This document shows positions 1-12,739 of a DNA stretch of 64,000 bases, piece by piece. The stretch is from the NCBI GenBank assembly GCA_037976565.1, contig CP137679.1, positions 4,989,710 through 5,053,709 on the forward strand, read 5' to 3'. The notes under the pieces are model-generated. The model did no database searches. It saw nothing but the letters and a program-made list of their open reading frames with translations, and was not told the DNA's origin. This DNA is from Mesocentrotus franciscanus. Its lineage: Eukaryota > Echinodermata > Echinoidea > Camarodonta > Strongylocentrotidae. A program made the position numbers and the translations under genes. Each line of letters opens with the position of its first letter. The stretch's first letter is position 1.

Positions 1-1483
1 TCGATACAGTCTTGGATCAGGGGAACTTTGTTTTTCATGTGTAACCATGAATGATCTTGATCCCATTTTCCTGCCTGTATTGTTTAATATTTATATGTAT
101 GAAGTATTATCGCAATTTAAGAATTTCCTTTAACACAACCCACATATGTCATATATTCATTCCTAAACTATAGCATGAAAAATTATTCAAAAGACATCTT
201 ATAGTTCTTTTATCACTGTTAGAGAATGAGATGAAAAACTAGCTGTTATGTTCAGATTAAAAAAAGAATTACTTTAAGTGTAGCACGGACAACAGGAAGT
301 TCCAGGAAAGTTTTACATAGTCAGTTTCTCATTGGTTCTCTTCCATATGCTGGCATTTATCAATTATGAATCCTCTTTTACCATCGATTGCAGACACGTT
401 TTTAATGACAATGAAATGACGGTAAGTACGTAGCCCGCTCCCTGGTCATTAGTTTTGTTGTAAAGCATGGGCAATATAACTCGACAAGAAAGTGCCTATT
501 TAGGTTAAGATGCATAAGGACCCAACTCGTCATTTGCTAGCCTTTAATACAATAATACAAGGGTAGTACAAAGTAAGATAAGCTGAGATGTTTGGAACAG
601 AAAACACGGACTGACACAGACTGAAAATCTACTTTAGCTGACTATTATTATTATTATTATTATTTTATTTGGCAAATCAAGTCACATAAATACAACAATA
701 TAACAACCACGAATTGAGACAGAATCAATAGAAAACATATATAAATATTGCAATAGCAGGTGCATCCGGTCAAGCTGCCCGGGTATGGAAAAAGTTAACC
801 TAATAACTATGATCCGCAGACCTTCCTCCCCACACCTGACCAGATGCACCTGATATTGATTGAAATAAAGTTTTAAAAGAAAAAGAAGATGAGAAGGAGA
901 AGAAAACAAGTAAGAAAAAAAAAAAAACACATCAATAAACATTGCATTAAAAAAATAAAAAGTTGCGATTTCATGACATGTATAATAACCATATATATAT
1001 TGTTACTGTTAATCATTACCACCATCATCGAATTATCAATAATAACAATATTATTATCATTATTATTATTAATATTATTAATATTGATACTATTATTATC
1101 ATTATTATTGTTATTATTTTATTATCGTTATTATCATTAATATTATTATCAGTATTATTATCAGTATTATTATTACTATTATCATTATTATCATTATTAT
1201 CATTTATATCATTGACATCAATATTTATATTAATACATCAACAAAAATTCATGAGAATACATCGTCTAAGAAAATTATTACTTAGTAAACACTGATATTG
1301 CAGCAGCTTTCATTACATCGACTTTTTCTTTGCGATTGTGAAGTATGGTTCCCTTTCCAAGAAGTACCTAGCTTAGTATCCGTTTTAAACATCAGTTCGT
1401 AGATTATGAGCATCATAGTCAGAAGCATCATAGCTTTTACATTTTATTTGAGAGATCACGAAAGTGCTTAGTCATGCATTAAA
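1..1483. other. AT-rich non-coding stretch with trinucleotide tracts
   Basis: No supported gene. A short TTA run lies at 644-665 and a long imperfect ATT/ATC tract at about 1040-1215. The segment 680-875 ends in an A-rich tail after TTGATTGAAATAAAG, which looks like the 3' end of a decayed retroelement, but no coding part is visible. Confidence 0.5.
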
Positions 1484-1626
1484 CCATAGTCACACGGACA
1501 AGACGGACACCAGAGAGACAACAGACCGATCAAACAATTATTTTTGTACAGGTATTACCCTTATGTCCGAAAAGCGGTCGGTTTGGATTCGATGTGGAGT
1601 AGGTTTGGCGGTGTGACTGAGGTAAT
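1484..1626. mobile_element. Small inverted-repeat MITE, family A, copy 1
   Basis: The ends are inverted: a left end containing TAGTCACAC and a right end containing GTGTGACTGAGGTAAT, with interior CGGTCGGTTT. The same arrangement recurs at 22849-22986, so this is a dispersed family of about 140 bp and not a chance hairpin. No coding capacity. Confidence 0.6.
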
Positions 1627-1929
1627 TAGCATGTTTTACGGAAACACTGTGTGTTAGCTGACTAGCCTCCACCATTTTGTTTACCAACCTTTCCATAATG
1701 AGACAGGGTGACAGTTACGCCAGCAAGTGATTGCACGTACTTATCTATTCATTAAGAGCAATATCGGTAGGAATCATGATCTGTCTCGATTCGCAATTGC
1801 ACTTTGCTTCAGCAACTGATGGGGCGTAAGAGGAAGCGGTGCAGCTCCTGTGCAGCTACATATTAGTAAACGCTTCAAACTAATATGGACGAGAGTGATG
1901 CAAGCATGGGTTTAATGAATATAGATATA

Positions 1930-2400
1930 TTGACGACAGAGAGACAGAGAGAGTGAATGGGGTAGGTATGAAGAGAGGGGAGGGAGAGAGAAATCGAGAG
2001 AAAAAAAGAGAGTGTGTGTGTGTGCGTGCGTGTGTGTGTGTACAATAGAGAGAGAGAGAGAGAGAGGGGTGGGGTGGGGTGAGAGCTACAGGGAGTTTAG
2101 TCACATACAGATATGCATACAGAGAGGGAGAGAGATAGCAGTAAAATTCAATTAAATACCATACAAGCACGATGAATGTGTGTGGGTTTGTTTTTGTGCT
2201 AGTGAAGTGCGTTAAGAGAAGTGGGAGAGAGAGAGAGAGAGAGAGATAGAGAGAGGGAGAATCATGTAAAGAAAAAGAGAACTGAATCGTCCCCTCCCCA
2301 CCCCGGAACAACGGAAAGAACTTGAAGAGAGAAAGAGAGAGAGAGAGAGAGAGTGAGAGAGAGAGAGAGAGAGGGGTGAGGGGAGGGGGCAACATAAAAA
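1930..2400. repeat. GA/GT microsatellite cluster
   Basis: Several GA runs and a GT run with short unique spacers. Long Ser/Leu open frames on the reverse strand are by-products of the repeat. Confidence 0.9.
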
Positions 2401-2483
2401 GGAGCTCCCCAATCCTCACTCAACTGCCTCGTTCACTCACACTTCATCTACCTAGTAAGACCGTTGACTACCCATAATGACGC

Positions 2484-2548
2484 CAGTATTCCTCCCCTGC
2501 CCCTCCTCCCTGCCCCTCCTCCCTCCCCTTCTCAATTCCCACTCCCCT
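2484..2548. repeat. C-rich CCCCTCCTCC minisatellite
   Basis: Pyrimidine-only run with three to four units of about 17 bp built on CCCTGCCCCTCCTCC. Confidence 0.6.
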
Positions 2549-2639
2549 CCCCTTATGATCGGATATACGCCACCGGCACTGAACCACAAGTTTCCACTTA
2601 CCAATTATCGCGGTGTCAGTCCTGCCTGCCTCATATTAC

Positions 2640-3526
2640 CTGGAGGTTTCAATACCAGTAATTAACATGCATTCGGTTCCACGATTATGAACATTATTTT
2701 AAAGAAATGATTTGGTTCTGCTAAAAGTGGAGGGGAAAAAATCCTATTATTTTCCCTATTTTGAAGAATAGCATAGAAGCAGTGTCCAATAAATGGGATT
2801 TCTCTTCAAAAGCTCTCATATTTCGAATACAATAAATAGCTTCGGACCGAAATCTGATTGGCACATTTTGTTCAACCCCATGTACCCATGTTTGTGTGTT
2901 GGGCTTTTACTTATTCCTGATTTTCAAAGGAACATCTGGCCAATTTCTTGTAATTTTGATGATAATACATGGTTATTTCCATGTCAACATAATCAAATAT
3001 CTAACATTGTATTAGATAGTGTTGCATTTCAATTACAATTTCAATCTTTATTGTCCATATATGGAGATTCGTCTTAATTACATGCTTTTATAAAGGAAAA
3101 TAGAAAAAAGAGAAACAGGTAGGTAATAATGGGTAACATATGTAAGTACGTTATTTTGATAAAAACAGAAGAAAGAATCCTTTCACTAATTCGCAACTTC
3201 GACCTTAAACACCATTTTCATAGGCTGTATACTTTTACGATTTTTAATAACTCGATTCGTTCACTTTATTCCCTAATTCGCCATTCCTGTTCAACTTGTA
3301 AAAAATGGAATCCGATTTTAGGGGCCGGTCCTATATCACTAATAACAATAATGGTAGCTAAAATTTTAAAAACATATAAGCAACGGTGTACTGATGATTA
3401 AATATTTATTGTGTTGGGTCCTTGGAATTCGGTGCCTAAGCGACACCGCTAATCAATTTTCACGTAAGCTTCAGAAGACCGATTTTAAAGCAAGAGAAGC
3501 AACATCAGTAATAGAAGTAGTAGTAG

Positions 3527-3528
<2 letters not shown>
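2640..3528. other. No gene recognised
   Basis: Open frames of 90-95 codons occur but match no known family by eye. The segment TTCAATCTTTATTGTCCATA near 3040 resembles the reversed 3' tail of non-LTR retroelements. No splice-bounded exon is convincing. Confidence 0.4.
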
Positions 3529-3562
<34 letters not shown>

Positions 3563-3748
3563 GTAATACTGATGATAATAATAATAATAATAATAATAAT
3601 GATGATAGTATTAATAATAGTAAAAATGATGATAATAATAATACTAATGATCATAAAATGCCGTTCTTGTATAGCGCATAGTTATCACATAATTATCACA
3701 TAGAGATGATTTAACATCTCTGTGCGTTTATTATATATTATTATTACA

Positions 3749-3780
<32 letters not shown>

Positions 3781-3830
3781 TACTGCTGCTGTTGCTACTA
3801 CTACTACTACTACTACTAGTAACTAGAAAT
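3529..3830. repeat. AAT and ACT trinucleotide tracts around a SINE tail
   Basis: (AAT)n with GAT interruptions, then a SINE-tail fragment (3649-3725), then (CTA)n/(ACT)n with CTG interruptions. Confidence 0.85.
3649..3725 (-). mobile_element. SINE 3' tail fragment
   Basis: It matches the tail of the SINE at 5881-6195 and the fragment at 5600-5690: ATGCCGTTCTTG, then TAGCGCATAGTTATCAC and a hairpin around TTTAACATCTCT. The tRNA-like head is absent here, so this is a truncated copy. Confidence 0.6.
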
Positions 3831-3860
3831 ATCGCAATCTGTATTGCCGCGCAATGCGAA

Positions 3861-5550
3861 TGTATCCCCCGGCAGTGGCAGCGATTTTGTGTCGTCCTAA
3901 TGTTCGAAGGAGGGACAAAGATCCCCTCTCCCCTCCCTGAAACAACAGGATGATGTAGAGATCGCCACTAGTTGCTCGGACTATTGTCAAGACTAGGATA
4001 GGAGCAGCATCACCAAACCAATATATGTGTAGATTAGAGTATAATGCATCTCTGTAGAAAATTTGAAAGAAATATTTTAAGAAATGTAGCAGTTAGAGCG
4101 CACAAAAAACAGCCACCAAAATACGACCTTTGACCCTATAACAGACGGAACACAGGTGGCAGCATCACCAAACACTAAAGATGTGTACATTGTACTAAGA
4201 CACACCTCCATACAACATTTGAAAGAAATCCGTCAAGAAATGTGGCAGTAATTAGAGCGCATAAAAGACATATGACCTTTGACCATATAAAAGACGGAAC
4301 AATGAGGGCAGCATCGCCCAAAAGTGTAGATGTGTAGATTGTACCAAGATACATCTCCTTTCAAAATTTGAAAGAAATCCATCATGATATATGACCTGCA
4401 GAGCGCACACTAGACACCCACCAAAATATGACCTTTGACCCTATAACAGACGGAACACAGGTGGCAGCATCACCAAACACTAAAGACGTGTACATTGTAC
4501 TAAGACACACCTCCATACAACATTTGAAAGAAATCCGTCAAGAAATGTGGCAGTTAGAGCGCATAAAAGACATATGACCTTTGACCATATAAAAGACGGA
4601 ACAATGAGGGCAGCATCGCCCAAAAGTGTAGATGTGTAGATTGTACCAAGATACATCTCCTTTCAAAATTTGAAAGAAATCCATCATGATATATGACCTG
4701 CAGAGCGCACAATAGACACCCACCAAAATATGACCTTTGACCCTATAACAGACGGAACACAGGTGGCAGCATCACCAAACACTAAAGATGTGTACATTGT
4801 ACTAAGACACACCTCCATACAACATTTGAAAGAAATCCGTCAAGAAATGTGGCAGTTAGAGCGCATAAAAGACGCATGACCTTTGACCATATAAAAGACG
4901 GAACAATGAGGGCAGCATCGCCCAAAAGTGTAGATGTGTAGATTGTACCAAGATACATCTCCTTTAAAAATTTGAAAGAAATCCGTCATGAAATATGACC
5001 TGCAGAGCGCACACTAGACACCCACCAAAATATGACATTTGACCCTATAAAAGACGGAACACTGGAGGCAGCATCAGCGAAATCTACAGGCTTGTAGATC
5101 GTACCAAGATACACCTTCGTTCAAAATTTGAACAAAATTCCTTGAGAAATGTGGCCTATAAAGCGCACACAAACCATCCACAAAAATATGGGCTTTTACC
5201 CTATAGAAGACGGAACAATGGGGGCAGCATCACCAAAAGTTATAGGTGTGTAGATTATACCAAGATACACCTCTATACAAAATTTGAAAGAAATCCGTCA
5301 AGAAATGATGCAGCTAGACCGCACACTGGAGTGCACATAAGACATCTATCAAAATATGACCTTTGACCCTATAAAAGACGGAACACTGGAGGCAGCATCA
5401 CCAAAATCTATAGGCTTCTAGCTTATTCCGTCAAGGAATGTGGCAGTTAGAGCGCACACAAGAATATGACGCGGCGGCGGACGCGGCGGCGGCGGCGGCG
5501 TAACGCTGCTTAATCCAAAGTACCCCACCGGCATACTGCCGGGGGATACA
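3861..5550. mobile_element. Inverted-repeat DNA element carrying an internal satellite array
   Basis: The outer ends are a perfect 16-bp inverted repeat: TGTATCCCCCGGCAGT at 3861-3876 and its exact complement at 5535-5550. About 1.4 kb of the interior (about 4000-5460) is a tandem array of ~150-bp units arranged as ~303-bp dimers. One half-unit has GACGGAACACAGGTGGCAGC and the other GACGGAACAATGAGGGCAGC. A GGC-rich stretch lies just inside the right end. No transposase frame is present, so it is non-autonomous. No clear target-site duplication can be assigned because the flanks are trinucleotide repeats. Confidence 0.65.
4000..5460. repeat. Dimeric ~303-bp tandem array (about ten ~150-bp half-units)
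   Basis: The motif ACAGACGG recurs at 4141, 4446 and 4748 (spacing 305 and 302), with related AAAGACGG half-units between. Each half-unit carries TTTGAAAGAAATCC, GAGCGCA and ATGACCTTTGACC. Units diverge most at both edges, as expected for an array homogenised from its centre. Confidence 0.85.
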
Positions 5551-5702
5551 ATAATAATGATAATAATAATAATAATAATAATAACAATAATAATAATAAT
5601 GATCATGAAATGCCGTTCTTGTATAGCGCATAGTTATCACATAATTATCACATAGAGATAATTTAACATCTCTATGCGTTTATTATATATTATTACTATT
5701 AT

Positions 5703-5737
<35 letters not shown>

Positions 5738-5880
5738 TACTACTACTACTACTAATACTACTATTACTACTACTACTACTAATACTACTGCTACTACTAC
5801 TACTACTACTACTAATAGTAATAATAATATAAAAAAATAATAATGATAATAATAATGATAATAATAATAATAATACTAAA
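5551..5880. repeat. AAT/ACT trinucleotide tracts with a second SINE tail fragment
   Basis: (AAT)n, then a SINE tail fragment at about 5600-5690 nearly identical to that at 3649-3725, then (ACT)n and (AAT)n again. Confidence 0.8.
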
Positions 5881-6195
5881 GATCATAAAATGATTATAAA
5901 ATATAATGAATAGCGCATAGTTATCACATAATTATCACGTAGAGATGATTTAACATCTCTATGCGTTTTCAAAGGACTTTGGATATTATTACCCCGGCTT
6001 TAGCTCCGGCAACCGAAGAGCTTCGTGCATTCGAATAAGAGATCCTGCATGCCGGGTACTTTCTTCTCCTGGGTCGAGTGCGGCAAATGTAGATTTATGT
6101 ATTTCCAATGGACGTTAGTGCTGCGGCAGGAGTTTGAACCCCGTTACTTGTGGTTCACAGTCGGGAGACTTTTCCACTTAACCACATCCCGTGCA
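5881..6195 (-). mobile_element. tRNA-derived SINE, near full length
   Basis: Read on the reverse strand, the degenerate tRNA head is at the right. The B-box-like GGAGTTTGAACCCC (complement orientation) lies near 6129-6142 and the A-box-like part near 6166-6192. The body includes the conserved TGGGTCGAGTGCGGCAAATGTAGAT block and CCGGCTTTAGC, and the tail ends in AAT repeats at the left. The first head bases are diverged (CCACATCCCG instead of CCACGACACC). Confidence 0.7.
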
Positions 6196-8828
6196 TAGTG
6201 TTATCGGTGATAACCGCCTCTTTAAAATTGATCAAATTAGGTAAAAGAAAAGGCTCCTTATATGCTGTAGAATTCTACCAGAATAGTCGAGACAGAAAAA
6301 TATCCTTGCGAATACATAATTTAGTCTTTAATTACGAAGATCCTTTTTTTTTAATAAAGACCGCATGAACTCAGCACTCCGCTAAAAGCAATATCACGAA
6401 ACCCGATATCCCCACATATGGCAAAATATTTAGTCTCCTGAATTCAATAATCTGAACAGGGTTTATGGGAAACAATTTGGCGCCATTATGTGCGCGTGTA
6501 TATCAAATATATGACATGCTTTGCTTGTTGTCTGTCTAAGTACATGTATATCATTATGTTGATCGGATTTGATAATATCTTTATTCAGCAGAACCGTACA
6601 AGTATTTGATTTTTGATATAATGTACCTTTCGTATACCAATCAATTTCCGCAAACATGGTTTAATTAATGTCCTGACTAATTAAAGCATGCTGTGGATAC
6701 ATTATCGATGCGTCCTGCTCTTGAAATATACATGAAGATTATGCTGCCTTTGTAATTTGTTTGATCAGCTTTATTTTAAAAAGTTTTTTAGAAGATTAAT
6801 CAAAAGTTGCCAAGAAGGAGATAGAGAGAGAGAGAGAGCGGGGGAGAAAAAGAGAGTGCGTGTGGGTGTGTGTGGGTGGGTGTGTGGGTGAAAGATAGAG
6901 AGAGACAGACAGACAGAGAGACCTACAGGCAAAGAGAGAGAGTGTGTGTGTGTGTGTGTGTGTGAGACATAGAGTGGGAGAGAGAGAGAGAGAGGGGAGG
7001 GGGAGAGACAGAGAGACAGAGAGATGTATAATAGAGCAGAAATGATCGAGATAGAAAGGGAGGGATCAACATACAGGGAGATACGGAGAGAGATAGAAAA
7101 GGACTGAGATTGAGAGAGACAAAAATGGAAGGTGACAGAAAAGAAAAGTAAAGTTTTTCAATCCCAATTTTAATTTCAATTTCAATTTTATTTTTATTTT
7201 CCAATACATATTCGCTTTGCTCACATGTTGCATACAACTTTACGTAACATATATGTAGATACATGGCATAGATAGATATTATAACTTGATGAAACAGAAT
7301 CATAATTCAGTATTTGTAAAGATCGAGTAGGACAGACGTCTGATAGTGCGTAACAAATCTTTCAACTTCTGGCAACATAATGGCTTTCAAATGTCAAATT
7401 TAGCTTTTTCCAAATCACTTTCCTTGATATTACGTTGAACCTGTCACAAGGAAACACATATATTCATATATTCATTTTTTTCCTTCTTTTGTAAAAAGAT
7501 AAACAGATAAATTGCAACCTTTTCCCAACTACAGAAAAGTGGAAATGTGGCATAGCAAACATAGCGCAACGCCCATAATTCCAATTAAACTTTACAGGCC
7601 TGCTGCCTTTTGCATAAAACATGATTTGACATTTTAGAGAGAGAGAGAGAGAGACCTACAGACAAATGGAGAGAGACCCACAGAGAGAGAGAGAGAGAGA
7701 TGTACAATAGAGCCTAACTGAGAGAGAGAGAGGGAGTGCTAAATCAATAATCGAAATCAGAAGCTGACACAGCAAAATAAACAAAAATCGTCTTACGAAT
7801 TGGTATTCAAATCGAGTACATATCTATATGAATCCAATCGTCACGAGATTTTGTTATTCGGCTTTGTTATTGTTGTTACTACATTCTTTTCAGCGCTTTA
7901 TCTGGGTATGTGCACCAATTTTCGGCTTAATCTTGCCACTCATGGCGTCTGGCATTGCGAAAGAATTGAACAAAAATAGCAACATAGAAAGAATTCCCAA
8001 ACGAAAAGCGAATCATGATACATTTATGATCTTGATTTCGGTGAATTTGTGACGTCATTATTTTGTTAAAAGTAAAGCTACTTTCAGGAACTTTGAATGT
8101 CGTACACTTTCAGGCATCGCCCAAGGAACATTTGTGTGTGCTGTATACAGTAAACTTGGTATTAGATGAAACGGACTAAAAGTCACACATGAATATTGCA
8201 CGCTACGTTATATCATCTTCTAAAATGGGTTCAAGAATGTAGCCAATGAGAAGCGTCGAAATGGATCACGTGTGCGTGCATTAATTTTTACCATATGCAC
8301 GGGGAGTGTATTTTGATGATAAAAACCGTAAATTCCCCAACTTTATACTCATATTGTAGACTCATCTTATAAAACAAATAATACATGTCTTTAGCTCGTG
8401 CATTAGTTATGAGACGGACAATGAACTCGACAAGTCTCGTTCATTATCCTACTGTAACTTAACCTGCGTGCAGTGCATATTCACTAATGCAATCGCAAAC
8501 ATGTATTATTTGTAGAATAACAAACTTCACCTAACCATAAGTAGCATGTATTGACATAATAATAATAATAGTGTGAACTTATAGAGCGCACACAACCAAC
8601 TAGTAGATTTCGTCATACATTTTTAATTCAAAGAGTTTAAATGTTGTATTTCTGTTCCCTACATGTATGTGTCATTTCTAGAATTCACTTAAGGAAAGGT
8701 AGAGAAAAAAACATTGGTCAAATCCTGAAAATGCCATAATAAGCTGATATTGTACTCAAGTATTTCAAAGAATTTCATTTACATCATCAGTTTAGAGTGG
8801 CAAACGTGGATTAAACATGTTAGATGTT
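6196..8828. other. Non-coding, with GA/GT microsatellites
   Basis: GA and GT runs occupy about 6815-7110 and 7637-7730. The remainder is AT-rich with no supported exon. A 74-codon frame at 7828-8052 has a hydrophobic start but no homology I can recognise and no splice context. Confidence 0.5.
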
Positions 8829-8915
8829 TTCCCATAAGACGTGAGTGCCCTGTCAGGGATTCGAACCTCGTACCGTGCGGTTCATACTCTTGTGAACCAT
8901 CTACGATACCTCTCT
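8829..8915 (-). mobile_element. tRNA-derived SINE head fragment
   Basis: Contains the reversed B box GGGATTCGAACCTC (8855-8868), followed by CTACGATACCTCT, the reversed 5' end of the same SINE family. Body and tail are missing. Confidence 0.65.
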
Positions 8916-10166
8916 AAAGAATTTGTTTGTCACTGCAATCAATCGCAGTCAAACTTTTCTCGACGAGACCTTAAGAACTTTATAGATGCATGACCCTGAT
9001 GAGATAAGGTAATGAATGACCACAACAAAATTACAGATAACATTTGATGAATTCAGATACTATGTAATTTACATTAATTTTCCATTAACCGCAGTCGCGG
9101 AATGTATGCAATGGTTATTGAATAGAATTGAAATGTCAGATTTTTTGCATTTCAAAGGGAGAACACACCCACTCTGAACATTGAGTGCTGCGGCGAAAAA
9201 TGTAGGGAGCATTTTTGTCGGAGGGGAGGAGGGGGAGGGTGGTACCAGTAATAGCCTTACTAGGTGGATGAAATGCCAATCAACAAGGTCTCCTATTATG
9301 AAGAGGTGTGAGAGGGAGAAAGAGTCGTATCAACTTCATTTCATGAATCCTTCCTCCCTCTACCTTTCTTTCTCCCATTCTTGATGTCATTACACTCGAG
9401 AGAAAAAAAAATGATATCAATATTATCACAAACAAAACAAAGCTAAACACAATAGGGGACTAATAGAAAATGTAAATAAAATCTCGACAAAACAAAGGCC
9501 TATTACCTCAAAACATAAAAGTAATGTTACTAACAAAATTAGAGCAGATATAATAGGATTATCCTCCGCTGGTACCCGTCGAATTTATCTTTGATGTAAA
9601 AAAAAAAAAAACCTAGGGCGAAATGGCACCGGTAACACAAAGAGGCAACCCTCCCCCTGAAGAAAATATAAATTGATTGAAGGCAAATCGATGAAGATAT
9701 AGATGATTTATAAAATAGACGTTAACTTTTTTTTAAAGAATAAGTATATATTCGTTTGAAGACTGACAATCCTTAGGGTTTTATTACACCTCTTATCCAT
9801 CCGTTTTTATGCTTATAAGATCAACTTTCAGATTTTCTTTACAATGCATCAGCTATACAAATTTACAAAATCACAGGAGTATAAAGGGAGACGGAAGGAG
9901 ATGGAGAGGAATGAAAGATGACGAACAATAGAAAGAGGGGGAGAGAGAGAGAGAGTGGGAGAGAGGGAGAGAGCGTAGTGGAAGAAAATGGGAAATATAT
10001 TAAATGACGATGATATCAATACAATTATTTTCTTCCTTTTTTATATTCTGTTCTTACTTTTATGTAATTGTTTATATGTGATTTCATCATATTTTGCACT
10101 AGCGCGCCTTCTGAATTATATTTCAAGGAGAATTTATGATTTTCGTTTCAAGATGATTGTTTTACG
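8916..10166. other. No gene recognised
   Basis: AT-rich unique sequence with a GA tract at about 9935-9975. Confidence 0.5.
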
Positions 10167-10281
10167 TGACTGCTAAGAAAGCAAGTATATGCTTGTGAGT
10201 AAACAACCAGGGGACCGACAGTTTTAAGTCGGAACCTCCCGGTTACGAGACCATTGCTCTACCACTGAGCCATGGCGCCTC
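10167..10281 (-). mobile_element. Second SINE family (TGGCTCAGTGG head), internally deleted copy
   Basis: On the reverse strand it opens GGCGCCATGGCTCAGTGGTAG, which includes a good tRNA A box, then a degenerate B region, and ends CTTTCTTAGCAG. The copy at 33499-33712 is about 100 bp longer in the middle. Confidence 0.7.
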
Positions 10282-10475
10282 CTTTGACACATTACAAATC
10301 TTGCACATTTTTATTTTTTTATAATTTATATTATAATAATTGATAATTGATTATTGATAACTGAATCATTGATTTATTTATTTCTATATTATCTTTCTCA
10401 AACATACATATCTATGCGCATTAATCATGTTAATGTGACATTTACAGTTTATTCATTTACATTTAATACATTTTA

Positions 10476-10975
10476 NNNNNNNNNNNNNNNNNNNNNNNNN
10501 NNNNNNNNNNNNNNNNNNNNNNNNNNNNNNNNNNNNNNNNNNNNNNNNNNNNNNNNNNNNNNNNNNNNNNNNNNNNNNNNNNNNNNNNNNNNNNNNNNNN
10601 NNNNNNNNNNNNNNNNNNNNNNNNNNNNNNNNNNNNNNNNNNNNNNNNNNNNNNNNNNNNNNNNNNNNNNNNNNNNNNNNNNNNNNNNNNNNNNNNNNNN
10701 NNNNNNNNNNNNNNNNNNNNNNNNNNNNNNNNNNNNNNNNNNNNNNNNNNNNNNNNNNNNNNNNNNNNNNNNNNNNNNNNNNNNNNNNNNNNNNNNNNNN
10801 NNNNNNNNNNNNNNNNNNNNNNNNNNNNNNNNNNNNNNNNNNNNNNNNNNNNNNNNNNNNNNNNNNNNNNNNNNNNNNNNNNNNNNNNNNNNNNNNNNNN
10901 NNNNNNNNNNNNNNNNNNNNNNNNNNNNNNNNNNNNNNNNNNNNNNNNNNNNNNNNNNNNNNNNNNNNNNNNNNN
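10476..10975. other. Assembly gap of exactly 500 N
   Basis: The round length indicates a placeholder of unknown true size. Open frames reported across it have no content. Confidence 0.98.
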
Positions 10976-11680
10976 TTTAAAGGTATTACAAAGTGTTGGT
11001 AAAAATATTGAATTCCTCTGAAACTGTTTGATCTTATAAAAAGATGTTATAGGAATATTTTTAACCAATCTCCACTGCTGAAATACAGATATTTTTTTTT
11101 TAGTAAATTAAACAGTAATTAATAAATCAATTATTAGTTCCAAGCTGCCTGTATATAAAACAGCCCCTGGTGTTGTTTACTAGCGCCATCTACTGTCGTA
11201 CATGGTCCTTGGTATAATCGATGTTGAAACTGTGTTACGTCTCGGCGCAAGCCTCGACACCGCGGTGACCTCGCTGAGCGGGGAAGGGACTGTATTCGCA
11301 TGGCTTATATCCATGGTACAGTGTGTGTCTGTGTAGTGTATGAATCAGATACACATCTCCGTTGCCGTTCAATATGCACAATGCATAGACCTACGTGATT
11401 AGTAGGTCCATGGTAAAACCCTCTTCGGCAACCGTCTCAATCTAGTCTCAGCTTCGACTGATACAGCTCTTGGATCTATATACATGTATAATAGACAAGT
11501 TTCCAGTAGGCCTACGGGATACATGAACTCTTATTATTTGTTCAATTCTTATGTCTGAAATGTATTCAGGAAAGAATATCGGAAAGAAAGCAATATGAAA
11601 ATGAATGACCACAAAATCGTTCAGATATAGGCCTACATGTAAGAAATACAAGAAATATGTCTATCTAGATAGTCTCCTCT
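10976..11680. other. No gene recognised
   Basis: Includes a TATATAAAA string at 11152-11160 followed by a GC-richer stretch, but no exon follows that I can support. Confidence 0.4.
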
Positions 11681-11755
11681 CTTTCTCTCTCTGTCTCTCT
11701 CTGTCTCTCTCTGTCTCTCTCTTTATTTCTCTCCCTCTCCCTCTCTCTTTCCTAA
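11681..11755. repeat. CT/TCTG microsatellite
   Basis: TCTCTCTG repeats, pyrimidine-rich on the + strand, directly left of an inverted-repeat element. Confidence 0.85.
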
Positions 11756-11772
11756 AACACGGTAGTTTGTTT

Positions 11773-12130
11773 GGCGCTAGTTCAGAATCATATCTAGACT
11801 TCGACCCCTAACTCCGGCGTGAAGATACCCTACTAAAACATACCAAAAATCAACTAAATCTTCATCGATTGTTCAAATAATGGTCATGATTTAAAAGCCG
11901 TTATGTTTCTTACCTGTTTTTGTCAATTTTCTTATCTTTTGAGGAGTATTTTTCTGAAAAATGAACACTTTAGTATACACTTTCTCACAGGTTTCACGGC
12001 AAACCGCTGCACAATACATGGTGGGTTGCGTGCGGTCGAGCGCCTGCGTGAAGTTATCTACCGTAATACTTAGGGTATCTCCACCCCGGAGTTACGGGTC
12101 GAAATTTGGATATGATTCTGAACTAGCGTC
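11773..12130. mobile_element. Inverted-repeat element with ~58-bp arms
   Basis: The left arm (11773-11830) begins GGCGCTAGTTCAGAATCATA. The right arm (12071-12130) is its diverged complement, ending TATGATTCTGAACTAGCGTC. The ~240-bp interior has no coding potential. The outer limits may extend 15-20 bp further because the flanks remain weakly complementary. Confidence 0.65.
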
Positions 12131-12228
12131 GTTTGTTTTCCTGTACCGTTTGGATTATAACCAATTATATTTCACCGCGTCTCTCTCTCGATCTCTCTCC
12201 GAAATATTATAGGCCCTTATTATCATTG

Positions 12229-12460
12229 TCATATATATCATCCTCATCTACATGCATAACCCAAACCCACAAAAATATATGGTCACTTCACGAAAATGAG
12301 AATTTCTATCGTTTTTGTGATTATATCATTATCCTTGTCATATCATCAACATCTACATAACAGTAAAAAAAACAAATATGATTCTTAATTTCACGGTAAT
12401 GAGAACGTATATCGTTTTTGGTTATTATCCTTGTCATTATATCATCCAAATAAAATTCAA
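12229..12460. repeat. ~110-bp tandem repeat, left block (two units)
   Basis: Units contain TCATCTACAT, then TCACG..AATGAGAA, then TATCGTTTTTG and ATTATCCTTGTCAT. The same unit reappears at 17279-17470, on the other side of the composite satellite block. Confidence 0.7.
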
Positions 12461-12611
12461 ACATGGTTTATTTCTAATTCGATACCAGTGATTTACAAAT
12501 GTTGCTGAAATGACATGTTTTTCCGGGATTTGACCACCGAAATACAATTCAAACGTGGTTTATTTCTAATTCGATACCAGTAATTTACAAATGTTGCTGA
12601 AATGACATGAT
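12450..12611. repeat. ~96-bp tandem duplication
   Basis: GGTTTATTTCTAATTCGATA, then CCAGT(G/A)ATTTACAAATGTTG, occurs twice with few differences. Confidence 0.75.
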
Positions 12612-12739
12612 TTTCCTGGATTTTTCGCACTTTTAAAACAATTTATACTTTTGTATGCGTTTGTTGGAAAATGACTCATTCCCAAATTTACAGACGGGCA
12701 AAAAAATATGCTTATTTAGAAGCATTCATGTCAGGACCT

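Noticed and set aside
10354..11068. Two ~200-codon frames over 10354-11068
   Set aside because: They consist almost wholly of N from the 500-base assembly gap.
11152..11160. TATATAAAA as a promoter
   Set aside because: No downstream exon, initiator or donor pattern supports it, and such strings are expected by chance in AT-rich DNA.
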